NCBI GenBank assembly: GCA_947584825.1
Contig: CANPWR010000002.1
Location: 1-39,353 of the forward strand
DNA from: an uncultured Clostridia bacterium
GTDB taxonomy: Bacteria; Bacillota; Clostridia; Oscillospirales; Ruminococcaceae
Reading direction: 5' to 3'
Length of the DNA: 39,353 nt
Shown here piece after piece: positions 26,348 through 35,283 of this stretch (its first letter is position 1; every line of letters begins with the position of its first letter). Below the pieces are notes generated by a model, which was not told where the DNA came from, searched no databases, and saw only the letters and a program-made list of their open reading frames with translations. The translations under genes were made by a program, and so were the position numbers.

Positions 26348-27836
26348 TGTGTATTTCGTTCCTTTCGTCTTCTGATGAAAAAATATTTACGTTTACGCTT
26401 GAATCCTTAGCTTCCTTTGAAGGTGACTGACCGGCAACGGGAAGTACAATTACAACTGTTGTACCTACACCCTCTTCGCTGTTGATGTCAAGACTTCCGC
26501 CGTGTAGCGATATAATTTCATTTGCAACAGCAAGTCCGATACCTGAACCTCGCCTTGTATGATTAGACTTAAAGAATTTTGTCTTAACCTTCGGAAGATC
26601 CTCTTTGTTTATACCAATTCCCGTATCGGAAATTGAAATGACAACGCCTCGCTCGTCCTCAAAAGCCTCAACCGAAACGGTATCTCCTGCGTCGGAATAC
26701 TTTATAGCGTTATCTACAATATTTATAAATACTTGTCTTAATCTGTTTTTGTCTCCATAAATAAACGGAAGCATCTCCGGCTCATAGTAATTTAGTGTAA
26801 TATTAAGAGCTTTCGCCCTTTCCTTGTATATCAAAACTGTTTCGCCGAGTTCCGCTAAAATATCTATTATATCCTTGCTTAGCTGAAGCCTTCCGTCTTG
26901 GATCCTTGAGAAGTCCAGAAGCTCCTCAACCATCTGCGAAAGCCTTTCAGTTTCACTTGAAATGACTCTCATTCCTTTTACGAAGGTCTCCCTATCGTCA
27001 ATAGTTTCCATAGTTTCGCTCCAGCCCTTTATAGCCGTCAACGGAGTTCTCAGCTCATGGGAAACCTGCGAGATAAACTCATTTTTTATCTTCTCTGCAT
27101 TTGAAAGCTCGTCAGCCATGTAGTTTACACTTCTGCAAAGCTCAGCCAACTCGTCATCGCCTTTAAACTTAATTCTTTTTGTAAAGTCACCTGTTGCGAA
27201 CTGCTTTGCAGTCTCTGTAATTTCGCTTATCGGAGATACAATACTCCTAACAAACGAAATACCTGATAGGAAAATAAGAATTACAATTCCCAAAACTACA
27301 ACAGTAATCACCGCAAAGATAAAGTACATTTGGAGATTGACATTGCTTAAAGAAGTCACCATTCGCATGGCGGAATATTCGCTTCCTCTTTTTCCTATCA
27401 TTACAGTATATGACATAACCTTTTCGCCCGTTGTTTCAAGCTTGAAGGTCTTGTAAAGAGAATCTGCATTTGTATTTTTGGCTTCCTCATAATCAGAAAG
27501 ATTTCCATCCGATTCTGAAGAAAACCCTGATGAACTCACTATAACACGCCCGGCATTGTTTATTGCCATAAGCTCAATTCTATCCTTGTCATCAAAGGTT
27601 TCAACAAGATTCCTGACCTCTGAGTTGTAGTTTATGTCATTGTTTTCCGAATACCTCGTAACAGCGGAGGTAATAATGTTCATCTTGCTTGCAAGATACT
27701 GCCTGATTGATGAGTGATAATAGTTTCTGACTATCAGAAGTGCTCCGACTTCAACAAGCAGAAGTATAATAACCATAAGACCAAAGCTGTTGATAAGCCA
27801 GCGTCTGGTTATGCCTTTTTTAAACTTCATTTTCAA
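26331..27836 (-). CDS. Membrane sensor histidine kinase
   Basis: A 501-residue two-component sensor. Two membrane spans (about 14-36 and 169-191) flank an extracellular domain of about 130 residues. A HAMP domain (about 192-245) precedes the HisKA domain with phosphoacceptor His260 in VSHELRTPLTAIKGW. The ATPase domain has the N box NIVDNAIKYSD, DTGIGI and SGIGLAVANEI. The chosen start is TTG (27836) nine bases after AAGGGAG; an ATG two codons later is possible. It lies 71 bp downstream of its OmpR-family partner gene. The signal is unknown; in architecture it resembles PhoR/ResE-type kinases. Confidence 0.94.
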   Translation of the reverse strand: MKMKFKKGITRRWLINSFGLMVIILLLVEVGALLIVRNYYHSSIRQYLASKMNIITSAVTRYSENNDINYNSEVRNLVETFDDKDRIELMAINNAGRVIVSSSGFSSESDGNLSDYEEAKNTNADSLYKTFKLETTGEKVMSYTVMIGKRGSEYSAMRMVTSLSNVNLQMYFIFAVITVVVLGIVILIFLSGISFVRSIVSPISEITETAKQFATGDFTKRIKFKGDDELAELCRSVNYMADELSNAEKIKNEFISQVSHELRTPLTAIKGWSETMETIDDRETFVKGMRVISSETERLSQMVEELLDFSRIQDGRLQLSKDIIDILAELGETVLIYKERAKALNITLNYYEPEMLPFIYGDKNRLRQVFINIVDNAIKYSDAGDTVSVEAFEDERGVVISISDTGIGINKEDLPKVKTKFFKSNHTRRGSGIGLAVANEIISLHGGSLDINSEEGVGTTVVIVLPVAGQSPSKEAKDSSVNVNIFSSEDERNEIHNDKSI

Positions 27837-27907
27837 CTATTATCGCTCCCTTCTTTTAATATTCAGAAATCATCACCATACATCTTAATCGATTTTCAGT
27901 CTATAAA

Positions 27908-28606
27908 TCAATTTGAAACCCACTTATAACCAAATCCCCATATTGTCTGAATATACTTAGGGTTTGAAGGTTCTTCTTCGATTTTCATTCTGATTCTTCT
28001 GATATTAACATCGACTATCTTATCGTCTCCGTAATAGCTGTCACCCCAAATATGATTGAGAATGCTTGTCCTGTCAAGAGCAGTATTCTGATTGTTGAAA
28101 AAATACTCCATTATCTGATATTCAACCTGAGTCAAATCAACAGGCTTGCCGTTTTTATAAACTGTCCTGCTTTTTGGGTTAATTGTAAACGGTCCCGACT
28201 TGATTGCCGGTGAGCTGTCTGTTTTCAAATGACTGTTATCGACCCTTCTGCAAACAGCGTCAACTCTTGCTATCAACTCAGAAATGGAAAACGGCTTTGT
28301 GATGTAATCATCAGCTCCCATCATAAGCGATGATACCTTATCCATCTCCTGACTTTTTGCAGAAAGCATTATAATTCCCATCGTACTCGACCTTGCCCGA
28401 AGCTTTTTGCAAACCTCAAAACCGTCGATACCGGGCATCATAATGTCTAATAATGCAACATCAAAATATCCTCCGTTTTCATCAAATGCCTTTAGAGCAT
28501 TTTCACCGTTGGCAACGTCAGTAACATCATACCCTACTCTTGCAAGGTTCAGAACTATTACCTCTCTGATTGAATCCTCATCTTCGCAAACCAAAATTTT
28601 TCTCAT
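27908..28606 (-). CDS. OmpR/PhoB-family response regulator
   Basis: A 232-residue two-component regulator. The receiver domain has the acidic pair CEDED (7-11), phosphoacceptor Asp54 in ALLDIMMPGIDG and Lys104 in YITKPFS. The C-terminal winged-helix domain (about 135-230) contains LTQVEYQIMEYF and VDVNIRRIRMKIEE and ends GFGYKWVSN. It precedes the histidine kinase gene in the transcription order and is probably its partner. Target genes cannot be read from here. Confidence 0.95.
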   Translation of the reverse strand: MRKILVCEDEDSIREVIVLNLARVGYDVTDVANGENALKAFDENGGYFDVALLDIMMPGIDGFEVCKKLRARSSTMGIIMLSAKSQEMDKVSSLMMGADDYITKPFSISELIARVDAVCRRVDNSHLKTDSSPAIKSGPFTINPKSRTVYKNGKPVDLTQVEYQIMEYFFNNQNTALDRTSILNHIWGDSYYGDDKIVDVNIRRIRMKIEEEPSNPKYIQTIWGFGYKWVSN

Positions 28607-28667
28607 ATTGATCCTCCATTTATGTGCATTGATTTATTTGCACTGCTTTATTAAATATCAGCATATA

Positions 28668-29996
28668 TTAATCTGTCAAATACAGATTGCTTTTAATAAT
28701 GTCAAAATCAATTCCAAACTTATCATCAGAATTACTTATTTTAGCAATATATGCAATCTGGTCGTTATATCTCATAACCTTATATCCCTGATCAGTGTAT
28801 CTTTTTATTTCACTGCTGTCAACAACATTTAGCCTTAAAAGTTCGGTATCACTTTCATACAGGTTCTTTTTAAACTTATAAAACACTGCCTCTCCCGACG
28901 CTTCATCAATTTTAACAGTAATATTGTTTTTCCAGCCGTCAGGGAACATAAAAGCATACCCGTCTGAAATCTTATAATATCCTGTGTATTTGTCCTCAAG
29001 CGAATAGCTGTCTTTATAAACCTTCCATGTGGTTAAATACTGCTTGTCCTTATCTGAATCGCTATACTCATCATATCCGGGAGCGGCGTCCGTTTCAGGT
29101 ATCTCAATAACAGAATCCCCGTCAATATCTGAGCTTAGATATTGAGAAGGTCTTGAAGTTTGTTTCATAAGTTTATTTGAAAAAGTAACCATAGGATTCT
29201 GCAGTTTTTCATAACTGTATGAAACTACCTCTGTCTGAATTACTCCCGTAGATTTAGTCGAATCCACAAACAGAGCCGAGCTTCCATCAGCAGTTTTACC
29301 TATAGCAGATGAAACATAGGCGCTAGTTCCGCTTGTCATTGCAATACTGTCAACCGATACGATTTCACCTTTAACCGAACGCAATAATGACGCAGTTGAT
29401 TTACCTGTTTCAGTGTCAGTTGATATTGTAATAATATCGTTATGACCTTCTCCGTTCAAATCTATAATGTGCATTATGGAATATTCATCTGTGTATATAC
29501 TGCTCATTTGACCTTCGTTATAGCTGTATATCTGAAACTGCTTATCCTCAAGGTTCAATGTGGAATATCCGATTATAATGCTCGGCTTAGTGTCATAACC
29601 CAAATTTTTTATTCCTATCTGGTCTACAACAGGACCTGCTCCGGGAAACTCATAAACAGCCTTCCAGTCACCGTTTGAGTTCTGATCCAAAATCTCTACC
29701 ATGACTGTACCTGTATCATTTCCGGGATCCTTATACTGAAAAAACACTATAGCTTCCTCAGTAGGCTCGTTATCAATGTTTTCTATAACAAATGCCGAAC
29801 GATTGTCTCCGCTCTTAGGATACTTCAGCGAAATATCATTTCCGACATTCTGAATCAGCGCCTGATGAATTTCAGACTCTTCCTCTGTAAGCTTCGGAGC
29901 AGAAAGCAGACCGTCAATTCCGCTCTGCCCTATTGAACATCCGCACAAGCTGGAAATCATAAGAAAAGAAATAATCATAACAGAAAGTCTTTTCAT
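28668..29996 (-). CDS. Lipoprotein of unknown function upstream of the two-component system
   Basis: A 442-residue predicted lipoprotein (hydrophobic signal, LCGC lipobox, Cys20). The mature part contains beta-rich stretches with Asp-rich loops, such as IIDLNGEGHNDIITIS and SSDIDGDSVIEIPETD, resembling FG-GAP/VCBS-type calcium-binding blades; a beta-propeller is possible but not proven. GGGAGG precedes the ATG. It lies 61 bp before the response regulator gene on the same strand, so it may be cotranscribed with the two-component system and could feed it a cell-envelope signal (inference). No enzyme motif is visible. Confidence 0.8.
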   Translation of the reverse strand: MKRLSVMIISFLMISSLCGCSIGQSGIDGLLSAPKLTEEESEIHQALIQNVGNDISLKYPKSGDNRSAFVIENIDNEPTEEAIVFFQYKDPGNDTGTVMVEILDQNSNGDWKAVYEFPGAGPVVDQIGIKNLGYDTKPSIIIGYSTLNLEDKQFQIYSYNEGQMSSIYTDEYSIMHIIDLNGEGHNDIITISTDTETGKSTASLLRSVKGEIVSVDSIAMTSGTSAYVSSAIGKTADGSSALFVDSTKSTGVIQTEVVSYSYEKLQNPMVTFSNKLMKQTSRPSQYLSSDIDGDSVIEIPETDAAPGYDEYSDSDKDKQYLTTWKVYKDSYSLEDKYTGYYKISDGYAFMFPDGWKNNITVKIDEASGEAVFYKFKKNLYESDTELLRLNVVDSSEIKRYTDQGYKVMRYNDQIAYIAKISNSDDKFGIDFDIIKSNLYLTD

Positions 29997-30075
29997 CGGT
30001 CATACCTCCCTTACCGAAATATAGATTTTACATAACTGCAGCTAAAACTCATATTAAAATTGAAAATATGTATAA

Positions 30076-31458
30076 TTAATTTGCTTTATTTGCCGATTTT
30101 TCAATGCTTCTTTCACTGATAGGAACATACTCCTTAGATTTCAAAACAGACTTATAAGCCGGTCTCATGATACGTCTTCCCGTAACGAGTTCCTCAAATC
30201 TGTGTGCGCACCAACCTGCCATTCTTGAAACAGCAAACAGAGGAGTAAACAGATCCTGAGGAATACCCAGCATCTGATATACAAGTCCTGAATACATATC
30301 TACATTTGCACAAATATCCTTACTGCGTCCTGTCTCACGCAGTATTTCAGGAGCAAGTCGTTCCACTGTTTCCAATAACTTAAACTTGCTTTCAAATTCC
30401 GTACCCTGAGCCAGCTTCTTTGCATTTGCTTTAAGAATTACAGCTCTCGGATCGCTCTTTGTGTAAACAGCATGACCCATGCCGTAAATAAGTCCCGAAT
30501 TATCATTAGCCTCTTTTCTTACTATCTTTCTCAAAAAGTCAGCGACTTCCCCATCATTGTTCCAGTTAGACACATTCTCCTCAATGCATTTCTGCATCTC
30601 AAGCACCTTAGCGTTGGCGCCTCCGTGTTTAGGACCCTTCAAAGAACCAATAGCCGCAGCATACGCCGAATAAGGATCGGTTCCCGAAGATGTCAATACC
30701 CTGCAGCTAAAGGTAGAGTTGTTACCTCCTCCATGCTCTGCGTGAATCATAAGCATAAGGTCTAAAAGCATTGCCTCCTCGTGAGTGTACTTCCTGTCAG
30801 GACGCAGAGTTGAAAGAATAGTCTCTGACGTTGAAAGTCCATGAATCAACGGATGCATTATCATTGTTTCGCCAAAAAAGCTTCTCTGCTGAACCTGATA
30901 CGCTGAAACCATTATGCTGGGCAGCTTTGAAATTATTGAAATTGCTGTTGAAAGTTCGTGATTCGGCGACATATCCTCCGGGTCATCATCGTAAGAATAA
31001 AGTGCAAGAATGGATCTTGCCATTTTATTCATAATATTTTTAGACGGAGCTTTCAAAATCATATCCTCAAAGAACGCATTAGGAAGCTCTTTGTTAGCGT
31101 CAAGCAGCTTTAAAAAAGCATTTAACTCACCATTTGTGGGAAGTGAACCAAATAATAGTAAAAATACCACTTCCTCATATCCGAATCTATTCTCTTTTAC
31201 TGCATTATCTACTATATCATTAATGCTGTAGCCTCTGAAAAACAGCTTTCCTTCAACCGGCTCTTTCTCACCCTCATTGACTACATAACCGTGTACATTA
31301 CATATATTTGTTACTCCTGCCATTACTCCCGTTCCGTCAGGATTTCTAAGACCTCTTTTTACTCCGTACTGATCATAATATTTAGGATCAATTGCATTAT
31401 TTTTTATAAACTGTTTTTTTAACGCTTCTTTAGGTGTTTTTACATTTCTTTCTGACAC
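30076..31458 (-). CDS. gltA: Citrate synthase
   Basis: A 460-residue enzyme condensing acetyl-CoA and oxaloacetate, probably serving glutamate synthesis in an anaerobe with a partial TCA cycle. Family motifs are IHAEHGGGNNSTF, GSLKGPKHGGANAKV and GMGHAVYTKSDPRAV, and DMYSGLVYQMLGIP carries the catalytic aspartate. I choose the GTG at 31458: AAAAAGGAG lies eight bases upstream, whereas the longer frame from GTG at 31479 would run through that ribosome-binding site. The gene stands alone, without aconitase or isocitrate dehydrogenase nearby, and its promoter is overlapped by a 28-bp dyad. Confidence 0.95.
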   Translation of the reverse strand: MSERNVKTPKEALKKQFIKNNAIDPKYYDQYGVKRGLRNPDGTGVMAGVTNICNVHGYVVNEGEKEPVEGKLFFRGYSINDIVDNAVKENRFGYEEVVFLLLFGSLPTNGELNAFLKLLDANKELPNAFFEDMILKAPSKNIMNKMARSILALYSYDDDPEDMSPNHELSTAISIISKLPSIMVSAYQVQQRSFFGETMIMHPLIHGLSTSETILSTLRPDRKYTHEEAMLLDLMLMIHAEHGGGNNSTFSCRVLTSSGTDPYSAYAAAIGSLKGPKHGGANAKVLEMQKCIEENVSNWNNDGEVADFLRKIVRKEANDNSGLIYGMGHAVYTKSDPRAVILKANAKKLAQGTEFESKFKLLETVERLAPEILRETGRSKDICANVDMYSGLVYQMLGIPQDLFTPLFAVSRMAGWCAHRFEELVTGRRIMRPAYKSVLKSKEYVPISERSIEKSANKAN

Positions 31459-31519
31459 TGTGCTCACTCCTTTTTGCACCCTTAATTATTATCTTATGTA
31501 TTTTAATATATTGAATTTT

Positions 31520-31548
31520 ATTATACTATATTTTCAAGAAATAGTCAA
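31520..31548 (-). promoter_or_regulatory. Sigma-A promoter of citrate synthase
   Basis: TTGACT (31543-31548) and TATAAT (31520-31525) are 17 bp apart on the minus strand. The -35 hexamer lies inside one arm of an inverted repeat (31541-31568). Confidence 0.8.
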
Positions 31549-31568
31549 GTCGAAGAACACTTGACTAT
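31541..31568. promoter_or_regulatory. Candidate operator: 10-bp inverted repeat over the citrate synthase -35 element
   Basis: ATAGTCAAGT (31541-31550) and ACTTGACTAT (31559-31568) are perfect inverted repeats around an 8-bp spacer, a spacing that puts both arms on one DNA face. The arm contains the -35 box, so a bound repressor would block the polymerase. Confidence 0.5.
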
Positions 31569-31593
31569 GCCAATTTGCAAATAATATACATAG

Positions 31594-31627
31594 ATTAAAA
31601 CCGCCGAAGTTTTTACTCCTCGACGGT
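31594..31627 (-). terminator. Intrinsic terminator of the YD-repeat protein gene
   Basis: A 10-bp stem (31600-31609 with 31618-31627, two G-U pairs) is followed on the minus strand by TTTTAAT, shortly after the stop codon at 31648. Confidence 0.75.
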
Positions 31628-31647
31628 TCTTTTCTGCAATCATTATA

Positions 31648-32970
31648 CTATTTTACCTTGATCTCTTTTATCGTACTTAATTTGCTGTAGATCTTTATTT
31701 CCTTACCCTTTTTATTTCTGTAGGAGGCATATGACCTTACTTTTACATAATAAGTTTTGTTCTTTTTCATCTTCTTGCTATTGATGTTCAGGCTGTTTGT
31801 CTTAACATTTTTCTTAAAAATGGTCTTCTTAAAGTTCTTGTCCTTAGACACCTCCACCTTATAGCCCCATGCCTTTTTTAGATTTTTCCAAGAAGCTTTA
31901 ATATTCTTTGATTTGCTCTTCACAGTAAGCTTTTTTATTTTAGAATTTTGCATAGCCTTACTTGCTGACTTTTTATCCTTTGCAACTGCTTTTGCAGTAC
32001 GAATTGAGGAAATAGACTTAATTGTTTTTTTACTTCCTGCTTTTGCATATTTCGCCTTTGCCCAAAATTTATTGTCGCCTTTAGCTTTTGTCATGTTACC
32101 ATGCGAATCATAAGAAGCCTTAGTCCAAAAGATTGAATCTTGTTCTTTAGTGACGTTGTATGTTGCATATCCCTTTGAGTTGTAAGAAAACTTCCTCCAG
32201 TTACCTATACAGTCTTCAAAATAAGTCATATTGCCTTTATCATCATAAAAATATTTTTCCCAAAGATCGTTCAATTCAACTTGATATGTAATATTTCCCT
32301 TTTCATTATAATATGACTTGCACCGGTAATCATAATTATCTTTTGTAAATGCTGTTTTCATATTCCCATTGTCATAATAAGTATAATCTGTGGTGGATAT
32401 ATAACCGCTTTCATATTCACAATATATCATATTGCCATGTGAATCATATCTGTACTTTTTCCATCCATTCTCATCTGACTCTGCAGAATATCCATTTGAA
32501 TAAATCTCATTTTCGTTTTCATCATAGATACTTTCTGACCATTCATTATAGTTATTTTTGTAATACAGCGTCTTTATTTTCCCATTGGTATAATATGTAT
32601 ACTTCCAAGTTTTCAAAGAACCATCGCTGTTTTTTTCCAATATAATATTACCATGTGTATCATATTTTGTCTTTATCCAAAAGCCTTCGCTTGTCTCATA
32701 ATACTCAGTCTTCTTTTCGCCGTTGCTGTAATAAGTATATTTATGGTATTCTGAATTACCTTTATCATCCTCTTTGTATATCTCGTTTCCCTTTGAGTCA
32801 TAAGTATACTTTACCCAACCGCTTATATCCTCGTAGTATGTACAAACATATCCTTCTACAGGAATTCCGACATCTCCCATGATATACCCCGAATATGCTG
32901 ACGAAGGTAAAACGCCAACTAAATTTAAAGCTATAATTGATGCCATAAGCATTGAAAAAATCTTTTTCAT
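31648..32970 (-). CDS. Secreted YD-repeat protein with C-terminal basic FN3-like module
   Basis: A 440-residue exported protein with a signal peptide (1-26). Residues about 40-310 contain many short beta repeats of the form YDSxGNxxYxxD/YTYYxNGxxKTxYY, resembling RHS/YD or MORN-like repeats: YDSKGNEIY (57-65), YDTHGNIIL (103-111), YDSHGNMIY (175-183), YNEKGNITY (221-229), YDDKGNMTY (242-250). A basic linker leads to a lysine-rich FN3-like domain (about 341-440) related to, but clearly diverged from, the one in the GH5 and protease genes. It is far smaller than RHS toxins and has no toxin tail. It may form a beta-solenoid surface or ligand-binding protein; function is unknown. It has a perfect promoter and its own terminator. 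Confidence 0.82.
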   Translation of the reverse strand: MKKIFSMLMASIIALNLVGVLPSSAYSGYIMGDVGIPVEGYVCTYYEDISGWVKYTYDSKGNEIYKEDDKGNSEYHKYTYYSNGEKKTEYYETSEGFWIKTKYDTHGNIILEKNSDGSLKTWKYTYYTNGKIKTLYYKNNYNEWSESIYDENENEIYSNGYSAESDENGWKKYRYDSHGNMIYCEYESGYISTTDYTYYDNGNMKTAFTKDNYDYRCKSYYNEKGNITYQVELNDLWEKYFYDDKGNMTYFEDCIGNWRKFSYNSKGYATYNVTKEQDSIFWTKASYDSHGNMTKAKGDNKFWAKAKYAKAGSKKTIKSISSIRTAKAVAKDKKSASKAMQNSKIKKLTVKSKSKNIKASWKNLKKAWGYKVEVSKDKNFKKTIFKKNVKTNSLNINSKKMKKNKTYYVKVRSYASYRNKKGKEIKIYSKLSTIKEIKVK

Positions 32971-32995
32971 TATAACACCCCTAATTTATAAATTA

Positions 32996-33024
32996 ATTAT
33001 AATACTCTTATCAATGCCTGTCAA
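32996..33024 (-). promoter_or_regulatory. Perfect consensus promoter of the YD-repeat protein gene
   Basis: TTGACA (33019-33024) and TATAAT (32996-33001) are 17 bp apart on the minus strand, 25 bp before the ATG. Confidence 0.8.
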
Positions 33025-33122
33025 TAAAACGGCATATAAAATTAAAAATCATATGTTGGTAATTGACGGCATATTATATAAAAACGGACAAGACATTTTC
33101 AAAGAATTTCAGGTGATAAACA

Positions 33123-34106
33123 ATGAACAAAACTTTTCAAACTCTATTTATTTTCGCAGTATGTTTAATGCTTATACCATCGTTCATATTGCTTGACGAA
33201 GGAGTGTCAAAGCTGTTTAAAAACAGTGAAAAGGAAACAATTCTATCAAGTGACTGCAAAGAGGTTTCAATACTCAACAACGAAACAAAGGACATAGCGG
33301 TAATGGATATAAAAGATTACCTAATTTGGAATGTTATAGCCCAGATGCCCGGAACCTTTGAAAAGGAAGCGTTAAAGGCACAAGTTATACTGTCCCACAC
33401 ATTTATAATGAACCGTTACATAAGCGAAAATGAAAATCCTACAGAATCACTTCTCGGAGCAATCATAAGCACAGATGACACTAACTATCCAAAGAGCTTT
33501 ACAAGCGACGAGGCTAAAGAGTATTACGGAAATAAATATGAAACCGCTCTAAAAAATGTTACTGCCGCAGTTGATGAAGTACTAAACAAAATATGTGTTT
33601 ACGACAACAAGCCCATAGTCGTTGCCTATCACACAATTTCCTGCGGAAGAACTGAAAGCTCAAAGGATATTTGGAATGAGGACATTCCGTATCTTATATC
33701 GGTAGACAGTTCTTCTGATGAAAAGGCACAGGGATTCTCAAAAACCACAACAGTTTCTGCAGAGGACTTCAAAAAAAACGCTGAGAAAACTTTTTCTGTA
33801 ACACTATCTGACAACAGTGAAGAATGGATAAAAGTATTAAGTGAAACTAAGAACGGTACTCCCCTTACTATTTCACTTGGAGGAAAAGAAATTCATGCAA
33901 GTGAGCTTTGCACAGCGCTTGACCTCCCCTCACAGCATTTTGAAACAGAGGTCAAGAACGGAAATATAAATTTCAAAACCAAAGGTCTCGGCCATTTGGT
34001 GGGAATGAGTCAATACGGTGCTAATTCTATGGCAAAAAACGGTAAAAACTACAGGGAAATCCTCGAATACTTTTTTCCGAAAACAGAGATTTTTACCCTT
34101 AAATAA
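33123..34106 (+). CDS. spoIID: SpoIID/LytB-domain protein (stage II sporulation protein D)
   Basis: A 327-residue protein with an N-terminal membrane segment (about 6-25) and an extracellular SpoIID domain. The core motif FEKEALKAQVILSHTF (79-94) corresponds to the catalytic glutamate region of the lytic transglycosylase, and GLGHLVGMSQYGANSMAKNG matches the family's C-terminal signature; YHTISCGRTESSKDIW is the central motif. In spore formers SpoIID acts with SpoIIP and SpoIIM to remodel peptidoglycan during engulfment of the forespore. It is alone on the plus strand between minus-strand genes, preceded by AGGTGATA. I could not confirm a sigma-E promoter. It supports a spore-forming host. 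Confidence 0.88.
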   Translation: MNKTFQTLFIFAVCLMLIPSFILLDEGVSKLFKNSEKETILSSDCKEVSILNNETKDIAVMDIKDYLIWNVIAQMPGTFEKEALKAQVILSHTFIMNRYISENENPTESLLGAIISTDDTNYPKSFTSDEAKEYYGNKYETALKNVTAAVDEVLNKICVYDNKPIVVAYHTISCGRTESSKDIWNEDIPYLISVDSSSDEKAQGFSKTTTVSAEDFKKNAEKTFSVTLSDNSEEWIKVLSETKNGTPLTISLGGKEIHASELCTALDLPSQHFETEVKNGNINFKTKGLGHLVGMSQYGANSMAKNGKNYREILEYFFPKTEIFTLK

Positions 34107-34109
34107 AAA

Positions 34110-34142
34110 GCTGAACCGCTAAATAAAAACTAACGATTCAGC
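34110..34142 (-). terminator. Terminator between spoIID and the leucine-rich-repeat gene
   Basis: A 9-bp stem (34110-34118 with 34134-34142, one G-U pair when read on the minus strand) is followed on that strand by CTTTTTATTT. It probably ends the leucine-rich-repeat transcript; spoIID may use the same hairpin weakly. Confidence 0.6.
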
Positions 34143-34230
34143 AAAAAAACATTCAATTTTATGGTCTCCAGTAAATTTAATAATTAAAAGTATTGTAATT
34201 TAAAATTATATAATACAGTGAATTATATAA

Positions 34231-35130
34231 CTACATCATATTAACCGTTACTTTAGACGATACATTAGCTTTCACAAGCTTTCTTACCGGATCATTCATT
34301 ACATTAACAACTGCTCCGGACTTTATATTATTAAATGCATTTGATTTAATTTCCTTTAAAACAGTCGAAGCTATATTTATAGTCTTTAATTTTGAACAGT
34401 ATCTAAATGCTCCCTTACGGATTATTGTAACATTCGGCTTTATTCTTACCTTAGTTAGGTTTTTACACTGCCAGAATGAATGTTTACCAACATCTGTTAC
34501 GCTTTTTGAGATAATTACCTTCTTGATGCCGTTTTCTCCCTTAAATGCTGAAGTTCCTATCTTTGTTACATTATAGACGCCGCCGTTATATGTTACAGTG
34601 TTCTTAACTTGTACTGTTGATAACGAAACATTGTTGGCAAAGCCCTTTAGTGATACAGTATTAGCACCTGTAACCATATACATATAATTTCCTACTGTGA
34701 ATTTAGTTCCAACAGCCAGCGAGTTGTTAGTCTGAGGGTTAGTAGGTGTTGTGGGTGTTGTAGGTGTTGTAGGTGCAGTAGTTGGCTGTGTAGTATTGCT
34801 CGTATTCTGTGAAGAGTTATCCGATGAGTTTGATGAATTAGATGTGTTGTCCGATGATTGTGAAGAGTCTGATGAATTATCTGATGGGTCTGATGATTCG
34901 TCTGATGGATCAGAAGATTCATCTGATGGATCAGAAGATTCGTCCGATGGATCTGATGAACTATCATCCCCAACTACTGATGAGCTTGTGGTTGAATCAG
35001 ATTCAGAATCACTGTCACTATCACCATTTACTGCAAATACTGCAGTGGAAACAGCAGTCGCAAAAAATACCGCTGACAAAACAATAGCTAAAATCTTTTT
35101 TGTTAGTTTTCTTTCTTTTGTTTCTTTCAT
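34231..35130 (-). CDS. BspA-like leucine-rich-repeat surface protein with Ser/Asp repeat region
   Basis: A 299-residue exported protein. A basic start and hydrophobic stretch (11-33) form the signal peptide. Residues 38-135 are low complexity: a Ser/Asp region with a seven-residue unit (DESSDPS) repeated three times, then a Thr/Pro linker. The C-terminal part (about 137-299) carries LRR_5 (BspA-type) repeats: KIGTSAFKGENGIKKVIISKSV, VGKHSFWQCKNLTKVRI, IRKGAFRYCSKLKTINI and IKSNAFNNI. Such proteins are typical adhesins or sugar/protein-binding surface proteins. No LPXTG or membrane tail is seen, so retention at the surface is unclear. A GGAGG site precedes the ATG. Confidence 0.85.
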   Translation of the reverse strand: MKETKERKLTKKILAIVLSAVFFATAVSTAVFAVNGDSDSDSESDSTTSSSVVGDDSSSDPSDESSDPSDESSDPSDESSDPSDNSSDSSQSSDNTSNSSNSSDNSSQNTSNTTQPTTAPTTPTTPTTPTNPQTNNSLAVGTKFTVGNYMYMVTGANTVSLKGFANNVSLSTVQVKNTVTYNGGVYNVTKIGTSAFKGENGIKKVIISKSVTDVGKHSFWQCKNLTKVRIKPNVTIIRKGAFRYCSKLKTINIASTVLKEIKSNAFNNIKSGAVVNVMNDPVRKLVKANVSSKVTVNMM

Positions 35131-35283
35131 AATAATCCTCCATTCTGCGATTATATGTACATATTATGTGTTTTTTTTATAATATATACAATTATTTTGG
35201 TCATTTTAATATTTTACTGTAAAACCATTTTTTATTATAAAAGCCAATAGTGTTCAAATTGTGAAAATAATGTGAAAACAGAA

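Noticed and set aside
31648-32970. RHS-type polymorphic toxin
   Set aside because: It is too short, has no toxin domain or immunity gene, and ends in an FN3-like module.
34860-34970. Regular short repeats considered as a CRISPR array
   Set aside because: They are contiguous in-frame coding repeats without spacers and lie inside the leucine-rich-repeat protein gene.
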